The notes below the pieces were generated by a model, which had not been told where the DNA came from, ran no database searches, and saw nothing but the letters and a program-made list of their open reading frames with translations. This document shows, one piece after another, positions 16,806 to 25,549 of a stretch of 64,000 nucleotides of DNA. Where the stretch lies: positions 1-64,000 of the forward strand of contig PLCN01000021.1 of NCBI GenBank assembly GCA_003134785.1, written 5' to 3'. The DNA is from Spartobacteria bacterium (GTDB lineage: Bacteria; Verrucomicrobiota; Verrucomicrobiia; Chthoniobacterales; UBA10450). A program made the translations under genes and the position numbers. Within the stretch, counting starts at the first letter, position 1, and each line of letters begins with the position of its first letter.

Positions 16806-18155
16806 CTAGGGACGCCGAGGGCCGGCAGATTTGTCGCCGCCAAGACTCTGGGTTACGCCGGTGGTGAGCGCGTCACCGGGCTTCAACGCCCCATTCACGG
16901 TCTGCAATAACTCCGTGTTCGTATGATCGGTGATGCCGGTTTTGATCCTGACCGGTTCAAGTGTCTTGCCTGACACGAGCTTCCAAACAATTCGCGCATC
17001 GCTTCTCGGACCCGAAGCGGGTGCGTCCGGCGCAGGGGAACCGCCAGGGCCTTTCGCCTTTCGGTCTGGAGCTATCGCGTTATTGCCTGAAGGCGCACCC
17101 TCGCCTTCTTCGGGAATTCCGAATTTCCGGTAGAGCGCTTGGATTTCGTTTGCGGGCAGGTCCGGTTTGAAACGCAGCGCGGCGTTAGGAACTTTGACGA
17201 TGTTTTTCGCCGTGGCGACGGGAATGCTCACATACGCCGTCATCCCGGGAAAGAGTTTCAATTCCGGATTATCGAAATCAATCACCGTGTCATACGTGAC
17301 TACGTTCTGCACGACAGTGGAATTCATCCTCACTTGCGACACCGTGCCCGTAAAAGTTTCGCGCGGATAAGCATCGACCTTGAACGTGACCTTTTGGCCG
17401 CGCTTCATCCCGCCCACGTCCGACTCGTCGGTCTTTGCGTAGACCTGCATCTTCGTGAGATCCTGCGCGATGGTGAATAGCGTCGGCGCCTGCAAGGACG
17501 CCGCCACGGTCTGGCCGACATCCACCGTCCGGGCAACCACCGTCCCTTCAATCGGCGCGCGAATCGTGGTGTAATCGAGATTGGTCTGCGCGACTTGAAC
17601 GGCTGCGCGCTTTTGTGCCACTTGTGCGCGCGCCTGCAGCTCCTGTGCTTCTGCCCCCGCGACCTGCGCATCCGCGCTTTCTGCGTTGGCCTTTGCCAGT
17701 TCGAATGCCTGCTGACTCACCGCGCCGCTTTTGGTCAGTCCGATATTGCGTTCATAGTCGGCTTTGGTTTGCGCCTGAGCTGCCTTCGCCTTCGCGGTAT
17801 TGGCAGCAGCGACAGCCACATTCGCCTCCGCATTTTCCAGATCCGCCCTTGCCTGGGCATAGGCACCCTGAAAAAGGGCAGGTGAGATCTGCGCGATCAC
17901 GTCTCCTTTGGAAACGTGCGAGTTGAAATCCGCGTGCAACTCCGAAATCACTCCGGAGACCTGCGATCCCACCTGCACCGTAGTGACAGCGTTGATCGTG
18001 CCGGTCGCATCAACCACTTGGAAGATGTCTCCCTGCTCCACCGGAGAGGTCGAATAAGAAACGCGGTCGCTTCCGCCGAGCCCGAACGCCGCAAACAATG
18101 CGGTGAGAATGAGAAGCGAGGCGACGATGAGAAGAGATTTCTTTGTTATCTTCAA
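16806..18155 (-). CDS. MacA-like periplasmic membrane-fusion protein
   Basis: A 449-residue HlyD/MacA-type adaptor. It has an N-terminal anchor (residues 7-26), a biotinyl-lipoyl half (VQVGSQVSGVISELHADF), a long Ala/Gln-rich coiled coil (about 85-190: ARADLENAEANVAVAAAN...), the second lipoyl half (TTIRAPIEGTVVARTVDVGQ), and beta-barrel domains. An insert of about 55 residues rich in Gly/Pro/Ala (about 340-395) separates the two C-terminal strands and is unusual. It is the first gene of the exporter operon and should bridge the permeases to an outer-membrane TolC-type channel, which is not in this window. Confidence 0.9.
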   Translation of the reverse strand: MKITKKSLLIVASLLILTALFAAFGLGGSDRVSYSTSPVEQGDIFQVVDATGTINAVTTVQVGSQVSGVISELHADFNSHVSKGDVIAQISPALFQGAYAQARADLENAEANVAVAAANTAKAKAAQAQTKADYERNIGLTKSGAVSQQAFELAKANAESADAQVAGAEAQELQARAQVAQKRAAVQVAQTNLDYTTIRAPIEGTVVARTVDVGQTVAASLQAPTLFTIAQDLTKMQVYAKTDESDVGGMKRGQKVTFKVDAYPRETFTGTVSQVRMNSTVVQNVVTYDTVIDFDNPELKLFPGMTAYVSIPVATAKNIVKVPNAALRFKPDLPANEIQALYRKFGIPEEGEGAPSGNNAIAPDRKAKGPGGSPAPDAPASGPRSDARIVWKLVSGKTLEPVRIKTGITDHTNTELLQTVNGALKPGDALTTGVTQSLGGDKSAGPRRP

Positions 18156-18336
18156 TTATTTGTCCTGGCCGCCTCGTGCCGGGCAGAACCTATGACACGG
18201 GAGCCCTCCTGCCGCAATTTTTGCCCTCTGAATGAGACACCGCGCGGATCATGCAAACCGCATCGGGACGCGTTCTCTAAACGGTAAATCGTTCGCTCGC
18301 TAAACGCTTGCGCCTCTGATAGACCGGCAGGCACCT

Positions 18337-18933
18337 ATGACAACGACAAAAATTATTCTGGCTGGCGTCCTCGGTGGAATCGCCATGTTTATCTGGTCAT
18401 CCATCGCGCATATGTTCCTGCCGTTGCGCCATGTCGGCATTCACGAACTGCCTAACGAGCAAGCGGTCCTCGCCGCGATGCAGACCAATCTCGGGGATAA
18501 GTGCGGCCTTTATCTCTTCCCCGGATTAGGCGTAGGCGATAACCCCACGCACGAGCAGGAAAGCGAAGCCATGAAACACATGAATGAAAAGATCGCCAGC
18601 AATCCTTCGGGCCTCCTCATGTATTACGCGACCGGGACAAGGTCGATCAATATGGGGAAATTGTTGACGGTCGAATTCGCCACCGAGCTTCTCGAGGCGA
18701 TCCTCGCCGTCTTCCTCCTGGCGCAGACACGCATCGTCTCTTTCGGTGGGCGCGCTGGCTTCGTCTTCGTCACCGGAATCCTGGCCGCGATCGCGACCAA
18801 CATTTCCTATTGGAACTGGTACGGCTTTCCTGGTGACTACACCGCCTCCTACATGCTTATCCAAATCGTCGGCTTCCTCTGCACCGGCCTGGTCGCCGCG
18901 CTGGTGCTCAGAAGTAAGAGATTAGAAGAATGA
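18337..18933 (+). CDS. Uncharacterised membrane protein
   Basis: A 198-residue protein with a helix at the N-terminus (about 5-27), a soluble loop of ~80 residues (HELPNEQAVLAAMQTNL, LYLFPGLG), and three further helices in the second half (ATELLEAILAVFLLAQ, FVFVTGILAAIATNISYWNWY, YMLIQIVGFLCTGLVAALVL). It resembles hypothetical membrane proteins of similar size in related bacteria; no function is known to me. It is divergent from the MacA-like gene. Confidence 0.7.
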   Translation: MTTTKIILAGVLGGIAMFIWSSIAHMFLPLRHVGIHELPNEQAVLAAMQTNLGDKCGLYLFPGLGVGDNPTHEQESEAMKHMNEKIASNPSGLLMYYATGTRSINMGKLLTVEFATELLEAILAVFLLAQTRIVSFGGRAGFVFVTGILAAIATNISYWNWYGFPGDYTASYMLIQIVGFLCTGLVAALVLRSKRLEE

Positions 18934-18972
18934 AGGAAGCTTTCCAAAGGAAGAAGTTAGAAGGAAGAAAAA

Positions 18973-19326
18973 ATGGAGGAAGAGCGGGATCTTCGGGACC
19001 GCACGAAGGATTTCGCTTTGCGGATTATCAGGATGTTCGCGCAGCTTCCGAAGAGCACAGTGGCGCAAGTCCTGGGCAAACAGGTTCTTCGTTCTGGGAC
19101 GTCCATTGGCGCCAATTACCGGGAGGCCCATCGCGGTCGGAGCAGGGCCGAATTCATCGCAAAGGTCGGTGATGCCTTGCGCGAACTTGAAGAAACCGCC
19201 TATTGGCTTGAACTGCTTGTCGACGCGAAAATCGTCGCACCGGGAAAACTCGATCCGCTCCGCCAAGAAACCAACGAACTCACCGCGATCTTCGTAACGA
19301 TCCTCAAGCGATCGAAGGAATCATGA
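18973..19326 (+). CDS. Four-helix bundle protein (IVP/TIGR02436 type)
   Basis: A 117-residue protein of the 'four helix bundle' family first noticed as reading frames in 23S rRNA intervening sequences. Recognisable parts are LPKSTVAQVLGKQVLRSGTS then IGANYREAHRGRSRAEFIAK and the LEETAYWLELLVDAKI helix. These are common solitary genes in Bacteroidota, Verrucomicrobiota and others, with a possible oligomeric scaffold role. The preceding 40 bp between genes are purine-rich (GGAAG repeated). Confidence 0.92.
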   Translation: MEEERDLRDRTKDFALRIIRMFAQLPKSTVAQVLGKQVLRSGTSIGANYREAHRGRSRAEFIAKVGDALRELEETAYWLELLVDAKIVAPGKLDPLRQETNELTAIFVTILKRSKES

Positions 19327-19357
19327 TCCCAACTTCTTAATTCTTCCTTCCGCCTTC

Positions 19358-20515
19358 TTACTTTTCCTTCAGGTCCTTCAGTGCCTTTTCGTAAGTCGGC
19401 TTGTTAGGTTTCTGGATCTCAGGAACATTCTGGAGCGCTATCTCCCAATTCTTGATCGCCTTCTCCTTATCGCCCATCGCGGTGTATCCGCGAGCCAGTC
19501 CTACATAGGTGTAAAACTTCTCGCTCGGATGCTGTTTGAAGTTGAATTGGAAGATTTCCATCGCCTTCTCCTTCTTTCCGGCTCTCAAGAGGCGCATCGC
19601 ATATTGATGAATGGAGATCGCCTCGGTCGCGGGTAGGCGCATCGCTTTGTCCATCGTGGCGTCAGCTTCTGACTCTCGCCCCATGGCCGTGAGCACCGCC
19701 GCTTTCGTTTGGAAGGTGGAAAAATCCTCGCGTCCCGGACCTGTTCCGCGAAATGGTTCCTTGATCGCCTTGTCCGCCCAGACCAACGCCTCCTCCAGGT
19801 TGACTTTGTTATCCGCGCAAAACTGCGCGGCATTCTGCCAGTTCACGTAATTGAATCCCGGCCAGGACTGAAGATCCTTTCGGATTTGCGCGACATAGAT
19901 GTCGTTCACGTTCGGCACTTCGATCTTGAACGGAACGCGCTTGTTTTCCCATTGGAGGAACGCCACCGCCGAGGCAGGCAGCCGATCTTCAAACCCGTAA
20001 GTTAGATATTCGGTGAACGGAGCGTCCGTCGGGCTTGCCGGAATCCGCAAGGCGTCGTTCTTCGGGTCGTACTGATAACTGCCCCAGCCAGTCGAGTTAT
20101 TCGAGAAGATCCAATTCCACGGTCCCGCTTTCTCTACATCCAGAAACAAGGCGTAGGTCCCTGCTTTGAGATCCCTGCCTTCCACTTTCACATCATGGGA
20201 AAAGGTGATGGCGGTATTTTCATTCGCGCCGGCCCGCCAGGGCATGGCCTTGGATGGACCGAACCCATCATCGAAAAAGCCGTACTGGACTAATTCGCCC
20301 CAGATATGACCGGTGCGTTCTGCTCCTTTGAAGTGAACTCGGGGGCTATGATAGGAGATCGAGATTTTAACGGGACCGATCCATTGCGACACTTCCGCTT
20401 TCTCGTTATCGCCATCCGGCGGCGTGGAAATCTCCGACGATTCCTGCGCCAGCGCGGAGAATCCAGGAAGGCAGAGGAAGAGGTAAAGGAAGCGGATGAG
20501 GATCTTTTTTTTCAT
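19358..20515 (-). CDS. Secreted DUF2911 protein with TPR tail
   Basis: A 385-residue exported protein. A signal peptide (about 1-23, ending ALAQ) precedes a DUF2911 domain (about 40-200; VKISISYHSPRVHFKGAER, WGELVQYG, MPWRAGANENTAITFSHDV, LKAGTYALFLDV). The C-terminal third holds TPR-like helices (ALVWADKAIK..., ATMDKAMRL, LARGYTAMGDKEKAIKNWEIAL). Domain order and length are usual for DUF2911 proteins of this phylum. Role unknown; periplasmic or surface location is inferred from the signal peptide. Confidence 0.9.
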   Translation of the reverse strand: MKKKILIRFLYLFLCLPGFSALAQESSEISTPPDGDNEKAEVSQWIGPVKISISYHSPRVHFKGAERTGHIWGELVQYGFFDDGFGPSKAMPWRAGANENTAITFSHDVKVEGRDLKAGTYALFLDVEKAGPWNWIFSNNSTGWGSYQYDPKNDALRIPASPTDAPFTEYLTYGFEDRLPASAVAFLQWENKRVPFKIEVPNVNDIYVAQIRKDLQSWPGFNYVNWQNAAQFCADNKVNLEEALVWADKAIKEPFRGTGPGREDFSTFQTKAAVLTAMGRESEADATMDKAMRLPATEAISIHQYAMRLLRAGKKEKAMEIFQFNFKQHPSEKFYTYVGLARGYTAMGDKEKAIKNWEIALQNVPEIQKPNKPTYEKALKDLKEK

Positions 20516-20543
20516 GGAATAGCTATCTTGTTGTTTTAGCGCT

Positions 20544-20948
20544 TCAGGGCCATGAAACCAGGATCGCCGCCGCGATCGAGCAACCGAGGAGATGATAACT
20601 CGCGTCGATCATCCAGACCTTGGTCGACTTCTTTTCCCATACGTGCACGATCGTCAACGTCGTGATGGAGAATCCCACGGCGAGGCCGGCGCCGAGTTTC
20701 AGGGCGGTGGAAAGGTCCCCGATTCCCATGCGGCGGAGGAGAAAGGCGATCGCCGCGGAGGCCACGAGGTTCGAGACAAAGTTCGCGAGCAGCATCCCGA
20801 CGAACTCACGCTTACCGGGCCGGGCTCCTTCGCCGCCGCAATGCCCAACCTGCTCCGACGCCCAAATCTTGCCGAAAAGCAGGGAATACCAGACAAAGCC
20901 CAGGAAGAAGTAGGCCACAGCCGCGCAAAGAATAGGTAACCAGTTCAT
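20544..20948 (-). CDS. DUF1761 membrane protein
   Basis: A 134-residue protein with four helices. The first helix and loop (AAVAYFFLGFVWYSLLFGKIW) is the DUF1761 signature, with the typical FxxGxxWYSxLFGKxW spacing. Length is normal for the family. Function unknown. It lies 28 bp upstream of the DUF2911 gene on the same strand and may share its transcript. Confidence 0.88.
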   Translation of the reverse strand: MNWLPILCAAVAYFFLGFVWYSLLFGKIWASEQVGHCGGEGARPGKREFVGMLLANFVSNLVASAAIAFLLRRMGIGDLSTALKLGAGLAVGFSITTLTIVHVWEKKSTKVWMIDASYHLLGCSIAAAILVSWP

Positions 20949-21042
20949 CCCCGGATCGTCTCAGCCGCTCTCGCGATAAACAAGCCTTAAAGCTGTCCCG
21001 ACTGTGTGTTTAGTCACTAAACCGGCCAGCCGCTAAATGTTG

Positions 21043-21104
21043 TTCCGAAAGCGAGCCAACGAAGCTAAAGCAGCTCAGACGCGGGGTTACTTCAGCTTTC
21101 GGAA
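21043..21104. repeat. Inverted repeat with 10-bp arms
   Basis: TTCCGAAAGC at 21043-21052 pairs exactly with GCTTTCGGAA at 21095-21104, with a 42-bp loop. It lies in the gap between two minus-strand genes. A transcript-folding role is possible; there is no T-run, so it is not a classical terminator. Confidence 0.5.
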
Positions 21105-21151
21105 GTGAATAGCCCTGCCAGCCGTACCCTTGCGGAGGGGGGTAAGTGCGC

Positions 21152-21694
21152 CTACCCGCCCTTCTTCCGCCCCTCGGCTTTCATTTCCGCTACTACGTCC
21201 TGCTGCATCCGTTGGATTTTTTGCATAATTGGACCCATCATCTGCTGCATTTCGTTCATCGTATTCTGCATGACCACCGGCATCTTATTGATGACAGCCT
21301 GACCGGCAGGTGTCTTGTAGAACGCGATCATCCCATCGACCTCCTGTTGGCTAAACGACTTCTGATAAACCCGCAGATACATCGGCTCCAGCTTGTTCCA
21401 TTCGAACATTTCCTTCAGAATCGCCATCAACTCTGCTTGTCGCTTATCAATATCTTTTTGGACCTTGGGCGGGATCTGCTGGCCTTGAGTAGCTTGTTGC
21501 ATGGCCTGCTTCATAAACACTTCCGTCTGAGCCATCACCGAGTCCACCATCTTGCGAGCCTGAGCAGTCTCGAGCAGTTGTTTGATCGACGCTTCACTAG
21601 GAGGGTTACTCAGCGCGCCGGAGTTAGCCGAAGGGTTAGCAGCGTAGCTCATCGAGCCGCATAGGCTGAGAATAAGGAAGACCCGCTTTAACAT
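21152..21694 (-). CDS. Secreted DUF2059 protein
   Basis: A 180-residue exported protein. A signal peptide (about 1-18) is followed by a DUF2059 domain with PSEASIKQLLETAQARKMVD and the hallmark VYQKSFSQQEVDGMIAFY then KTPAGQAVINKMPVVMQ. The middle is Gln/Met-rich. DUF2059 proteins are periplasmic with unknown function. The gene is isolated. Confidence 0.9.
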   Translation of the reverse strand: MLKRVFLILSLCGSMSYAANPSANSGALSNPPSEASIKQLLETAQARKMVDSVMAQTEVFMKQAMQQATQGQQIPPKVQKDIDKRQAELMAILKEMFEWNKLEPMYLRVYQKSFSQQEVDGMIAFYKTPAGQAVINKMPVVMQNTMNEMQQMMGPIMQKIQRMQQDVVAEMKAEGRKKGG

Positions 21695-21786
21695 AAGGGG
21701 CTAGCCTATCCGCCCCGACCTCTGCTTGGAAGGGCAAACCTGCTCTTCGTGTCCTCCTCTGATAACCGGTAAACGAAATGCCGCAG

Positions 21787-21815
21787 TTGCAAAACGTTTC
21801 CGTAAAACATAGTAT
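21787..21815 (+). promoter_or_regulatory. Probable promoter of the AbrB-Doc operon
   Basis: TTGCAA (21787-21792) and TAGTAT (21810-21815) are 17 bp apart. Only six bases separate the -10 from the ATG at 21822, so transcription would start at or next to the start codon and give a leaderless message. No ribosome site is present upstream of the ATG, which agrees with that. Confidence 0.45.
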
Positions 21816-21821
21816 TACTGC

Positions 21822-22049
21822 ATGACCAAAACGATTTCGAAAATCGGCAATTCGCAAGGAATCATTTTTGATGCGGCGCTCATGGACCTGGCCCGCGTGA
21901 AAGTTGGCGACCACGTTACTGTCACTCTGCATGAGGGAGGTTCGATTGTTTTGACGCCGATCCGTCCGGCGATCGATCCGAAGAAGGCGGGCGCGGCCGC
22001 CAAGCGGTTGATCAAAAGGAATTCCGCGCTCTTTAAGCGTTTGTCTTGA
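21822..22049 (+). CDS. AbrB/MazE-type antitoxin
   Basis: A 75-residue SpoVT/AbrB-fold protein. The DNA-binding beta-barrel reads TISKIGNSQGIIFDAALM ... VKVGDHVTVTLHEGGSIVLTPI, the pattern of Doc- or MazF-linked antitoxins, and the basic C-terminal tail would wrap the toxin. It overlaps the toxin frame by 4 bp (TTGA), so the two are translationally coupled. It likely represses its own promoter. Confidence 0.9.
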   Translation: MTKTISKIGNSQGIIFDAALMDLARVKVGDHVTVTLHEGGSIVLTPIRPAIDPKKAGAAAKRLIKRNSALFKRLS

Positions 22050-22466
22050 GCGAAGCAATTCTCCATCTCACCGTCGCCGCAGTGAAAGCGATTCACGCCG
22101 AAGTGTTGGCGGCGCACGGGGGGCGCCCGGGGCCTTCGCGACGAAGCATTGCTCGAGTCCGCGGTGGCCGCGCCTCAGGCCACGATGATGGGGCAACCGC
22201 TCATATCCGATCCGATCGAGATCGCCGCGGCGTATTTGTTTTACCTTTGTTGCAATCACGCCTTTATCGACGGTAACAAACGAACCGCGCTGGCCGCTTC
22301 TCTCGTATTTCTAGAGAGCAACGGCCTACTGCCGGGGGTGAAGTTGCCGACCGATGATTGGGAAGAGTTAGTCCTCGACGTAGCCTCACGTAAAATCGAT
22401 CGCGACGCGACTACGCGGCGCTTGCGTAAGTTAGTAAAAGCCGTTCGGAAACGCCAACCCCGATAA
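22046..22466 (+). pseudogene. doc: Doc-type Fic-domain toxin, frameshifted
   Basis: The start (TTG 22046; SEAILHLTVAAVKAIHAEVL) and the rest (LLESAVAAPQATMMGQPL, IEIAAAYLFYLCCNHAFIDG, NKRTALAASLVFLESNG) are in two different frames. The second part holds the Doc catalytic motif HAFIDGNKRT. One extra base in the G/C-rich stretch 22116-22140 (runs of six and four G) breaks the frame between VLAAHGGRPG and LRDEALLES. Doc toxins use ATP to phosphorylate EF-Tu in known cases. A real loss-of-function, a sequencing error in a G-run, and slippage are all possible. Confidence 0.8.
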
Positions 22467-22554
22467 CTAATAACTGCTACCAATACCCACGCCTAGGTGC
22501 CTTGCACGCCTCTTGCTTAGTTATAACTTACGCCAATGTTCCCACACGCCTCCC

Positions 22555-23037
22555 ATGATTGATCAGCAAACATTCGAACACCTTGTCCCGCTTGCATACC
22601 AGTGGGTCAAGGCGCAGGAAGAATTCGTTCTGACCCACGGCACCTCCCTGAATCCGCAGCACATGGCGGATGCGCGGTTGGCCGGTGTTCGAGATTGTGA
22701 GCGCATCAGAGTGCTGGTCGTCGATCGGATGCCACTGCCTGAAAGTGGCGAACTGGCCGAGGCCGCGCGGCGCGCTCGTATTATCACCGAAGACACCCGT
22801 TGCGTCGGATTCGGTCATACGGTCATCATGCGCGCCGACGCGTGGGGCGACCGCGAATTACTTCTGCACAATCTCGTGCACGTCGCGCAATGCGAACGCA
22901 GTGGCGGGCTCGATCCGTGGATTCGAAAATATCTCGGCGATCGTCAAACCGCCGCCATGTTTACCATTGGCACCCTCGAGGATGAAGCGCGCCGGACGGC
23001 CCGCGAAATTTGCTCGATGGAGGCGGTGGCGAATTAA
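22555..23037 (+). CDS. Hypothetical protein with a degenerate HExxH-like motif
   Basis: A 160-residue cytoplasmic protein. The segment RELLLHNLVHVAQCERSGGL followed by DPWIRKYLGDR resembles a widespread group of hypothetical proteins with 'HELVHVAQYERLGG', a zinc-protease-like helix. Here the glutamate is replaced by asparagine (HNLVH), so proteolysis is unlikely. I chose ATG 22555 because the upstream codons lie in sequence with no protein character. Function unknown. Confidence 0.65.
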   Translation: MIDQQTFEHLVPLAYQWVKAQEEFVLTHGTSLNPQHMADARLAGVRDCERIRVLVVDRMPLPESGELAEAARRARIITEDTRCVGFGHTVIMRADAWGDRELLLHNLVHVAQCERSGGLDPWIRKYLGDRQTAAMFTIGTLEDEARRTAREICSMEAVAN

Positions 23038-23216
23038 TCCCGGCGGCGCGTCCGCGGTTTGAGCTCGCTGGCTGGCGATTCAGCAGCAGAGGCCAATTGC
23101 TGCTTTCTAGTCAAAGTGCGCCGTTTTCTGGGCTGGCGGACTCGAAGTAATATTAGACACACGCGTTTTTATCGGCCGCGCCGATTAGGGGATATCCACG
23201 AACGTCACATAAAAAT

Positions 23217-25004
23217 ATGAACCCATCGCGCCGCTTTTCCGCAACCCGTTATTCCGCCAGTTTGCTCTTGCTTCTCGTCAGCCTGTGCAGTGCCCGCCTC
23301 TCCTCTCTAGCTCAGCAACCGGCGCCGCCGCCCTTTAGCCAATTCATCGTCTTTGGCGACAGCCTCTCGGATACGGGCAACGTCCGTGATCGCACGAATT
23401 CAAAAAGCGGCGGCACGATCGACTATCCGAGCCACACTTTTAATTACAGCAACGGCCGGTTCACCAACGACGACGCCACCGATCCGTCGTCGGCCACTTT
23501 CTCCGGCGTATGGCACGAACAGCTCGCACGCACTTTTCTGAACATGCAACCGGCCAGCTTCAGCCTCGGCGGCGGGACGAACTATGCCTTCGGTGGCGCG
23601 ACCACGGAAAACGGCACGACGGACGAGGTCGTCGTCTCCACGAACTTTGGCGACCTTACCATCACGATCGATAACATGGGCAAGCAGATGGACGATTACC
23701 TCGCCGCGCACGCGATTGACCCGAACGCGCTCTACGTCGTCTGGGGCGGCGGCAACGATCTCTTCAATGACGACAGCGCGGCGAACGTAACTGCGACCGC
23801 AGCTCGCGCCACCGCATTGATGGGCCGCCTCGCCCATGCCGGCGCGAAATACATCATGGTGCCGAACGTGCCGCCGCTCGGCGTCATTCCTCAATATGCA
23901 GGCGATTCGGCCAAGCAAAAATCGCTCAGCGCCGCCGCGGCAAGTTATCGCACCGAGCTCAGTGCGGATCTCAACTCGAGCCTGACCTCTCTCGCCTCCC
24001 AAGGGATCACGCCCACGATTTATCCCGTCGACGCCTGGACGAATACGATCCGCGTAATCGCCAGTCCCGCAAAGTATGGGTTTATCGACATCAGCAGTTC
24101 GTCCCAAGGTAAGTCGGACAAGAACCCCGATCAGTTTCTCTTCTGGGACGACAAACATCCCACGACCGCTGGCCATTATCAGACCGCAAAAGGCGCCCAC
24201 GATGCGCTGACGATCCCGCCCACGCCTGCGGGCAAGGCGCTCAATCTCGCGACCCGCCTTTTTGTCGATACGGGCGAGCGAGTTTCCATCGTTGGCTTCA
24301 TCGTAGCGGGCAACGTCTCGAAGAAGGTGCTCATTCGCGGCATAGGTCCCTCGCTCGCTTCCAACGGCGTCCCGAATCCGTTGGCCGATCCGACCCTGAC
24401 GCTATTCGACGAGGCGGGAAACACGTTGAAGGCAAATGATAACTGGATGCAATCGGACCAGGCGGCCGAAATTATGGCCACCGGCATCCCGCCCAAGAAC
24501 GATCTGGAATCCGCGATCGTTGCCACCCTCGCGCCGGGACACTACACCGCGGTCCTCGCCGGCAACAACGCCGGCACCGGCAACGGCCTGGTAGAAGTTT
24601 ACGATCTCGAATCCGGTACCGATTCCACGTTGGGTAATGTGAGCACGCGCGGCTTCGTCGGCGTCGGCGACAACGCCATGATCGGCGGCCTTATCATCGG
24701 GAGCGGCGACACACCCATCGTGGTCCTCCGCGCCATTGGACCCACACTGGCGAGTGCCGGCATTACTAACCCGTTGCTCGATCCCACGATCGAATTGCAC
24801 GATGGCAACGGCACAGTTATCGGCTTCAACGACGACTGGAAAAACGGCCAGGCGCAAGCCGTGGTGGCGACTCAATTCGCGCCGAGCGACGATCGCGAGT
24901 CCGCCATCGTCGCATTCCTCACGCCCGGGAATTACACCGCCGTCGTCCGCGGCAAGGGCAACACCACCGGTGTCGCGCTGGTTGAAGTCTACCGAATTCA
25001 GTAG
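23217..25004 (+). CDS. Secreted GDSL/SGNH hydrolase with two surface modules
   Basis: A 595-residue exported protein. A signal peptide (about 1-33) is followed by an SGNH hydrolase domain (about 40-330): block I FIVFGDSLSDTGN with Ser49, the VVWGGGNDLF asparagine block near 177, and WDDKHPTTAGH near 310-320 with the catalytic Asp/His. The remaining ~255 residues are two tandem ~125-residue modules (from about 341 and 474) that share an RxxGPSL/TL core, ESAIVA and PGxYTAVLxG, and end in LVEVYD/LVEVYR. The same module ends the beta-helix protein at 61.4 kb. The enzyme probably cleaves esters outside the cell, with the modules as anchor or binding parts. Confidence 0.9.
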   Translation: MNPSRRFSATRYSASLLLLLVSLCSARLSSLAQQPAPPPFSQFIVFGDSLSDTGNVRDRTNSKSGGTIDYPSHTFNYSNGRFTNDDATDPSSATFSGVWHEQLARTFLNMQPASFSLGGGTNYAFGGATTENGTTDEVVVSTNFGDLTITIDNMGKQMDDYLAAHAIDPNALYVVWGGGNDLFNDDSAANVTATAARATALMGRLAHAGAKYIMVPNVPPLGVIPQYAGDSAKQKSLSAAAASYRTELSADLNSSLTSLASQGITPTIYPVDAWTNTIRVIASPAKYGFIDISSSSQGKSDKNPDQFLFWDDKHPTTAGHYQTAKGAHDALTIPPTPAGKALNLATRLFVDTGERVSIVGFIVAGNVSKKVLIRGIGPSLASNGVPNPLADPTLTLFDEAGNTLKANDNWMQSDQAAEIMATGIPPKNDLESAIVATLAPGHYTAVLAGNNAGTGNGLVEVYDLESGTDSTLGNVSTRGFVGVGDNAMIGGLIIGSGDTPIVVLRAIGPTLASAGITNPLLDPTIELHDGNGTVIGFNDDWKNGQAQAVVATQFAPSDDRESAIVAFLTPGNYTAVVRGKGNTTGVALVEVYRIQ

Positions 25005-25123
25005 GGCGCGTGTGCGCCGGCGCAGAGAACTAGGAGCCAATCTTCGATAGACCAGCGCGGCGCGCTGGTTTTCCGCGACTAAGTCTTCGTCGCGGTGTTT
25101 TACCTCTCACGCCGACGTCCGAG

Positions 25124-25459
25124 ATGACCGCAACCGCAAAAACCCTGCTTACGATCCTCGCCTTGGCGGCCTTATCCAGCACAGCCTTTGCCAAAACGAA
25201 AAAGGCAGTCGGCGCGCAGGTTAGCTGGAAAGAGGTTCCAGCCGCGGCGCAAACTGCGATTCAAAGCAGCGCAGCTGGCGGCAAGGTCGTACAGGTCGAC
25301 AAGGAAAGCGCGAATAATGTCCTCTTCTATCTGGCGGAAGTAAAAGGAACCGACGGCAAATGGTCGAAGGTCTACGTCACGGATACGGGCAGCTTGATGA
25401 AAGTGGAGCCCGACAAAGCGCGCAATAACCGCAAGCACAAGCCGCTTTTCGGCGGCTAG
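25124..25459 (+). CDS. Small secreted PepSY-like protein
   Basis: A 111-residue exported protein with a signal peptide (about 1-23, ending AFA). The mature part has the PepSY/BLIP-like pattern: WKEVPAAAQTAIQSSAAGGK, VVQVDKES, FYLAEVKGTDGKWSKVYV, TDTGSLMKVEPD. Such proteins often bind or inhibit proteases or act as periplasmic modulators. The basic C-terminus (NNRKHKPLFGG) is notable. Single gene. Confidence 0.75.
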   Translation: MTATAKTLLTILALAALSSTAFAKTKKAVGAQVSWKEVPAAAQTAIQSSAAGGKVVQVDKESANNVLFYLAEVKGTDGKWSKVYVTDTGSLMKVEPDKARNNRKHKPLFGG

Positions 25460-25549
25460 TCTCTAATTAATCGGCCCCTGCTTTCGTGGTCTGCCTGCTC
25501 AGAACGGGGCGAACGCGCAACTCCGCCACCTAAATCGGGTTCAATTTTC

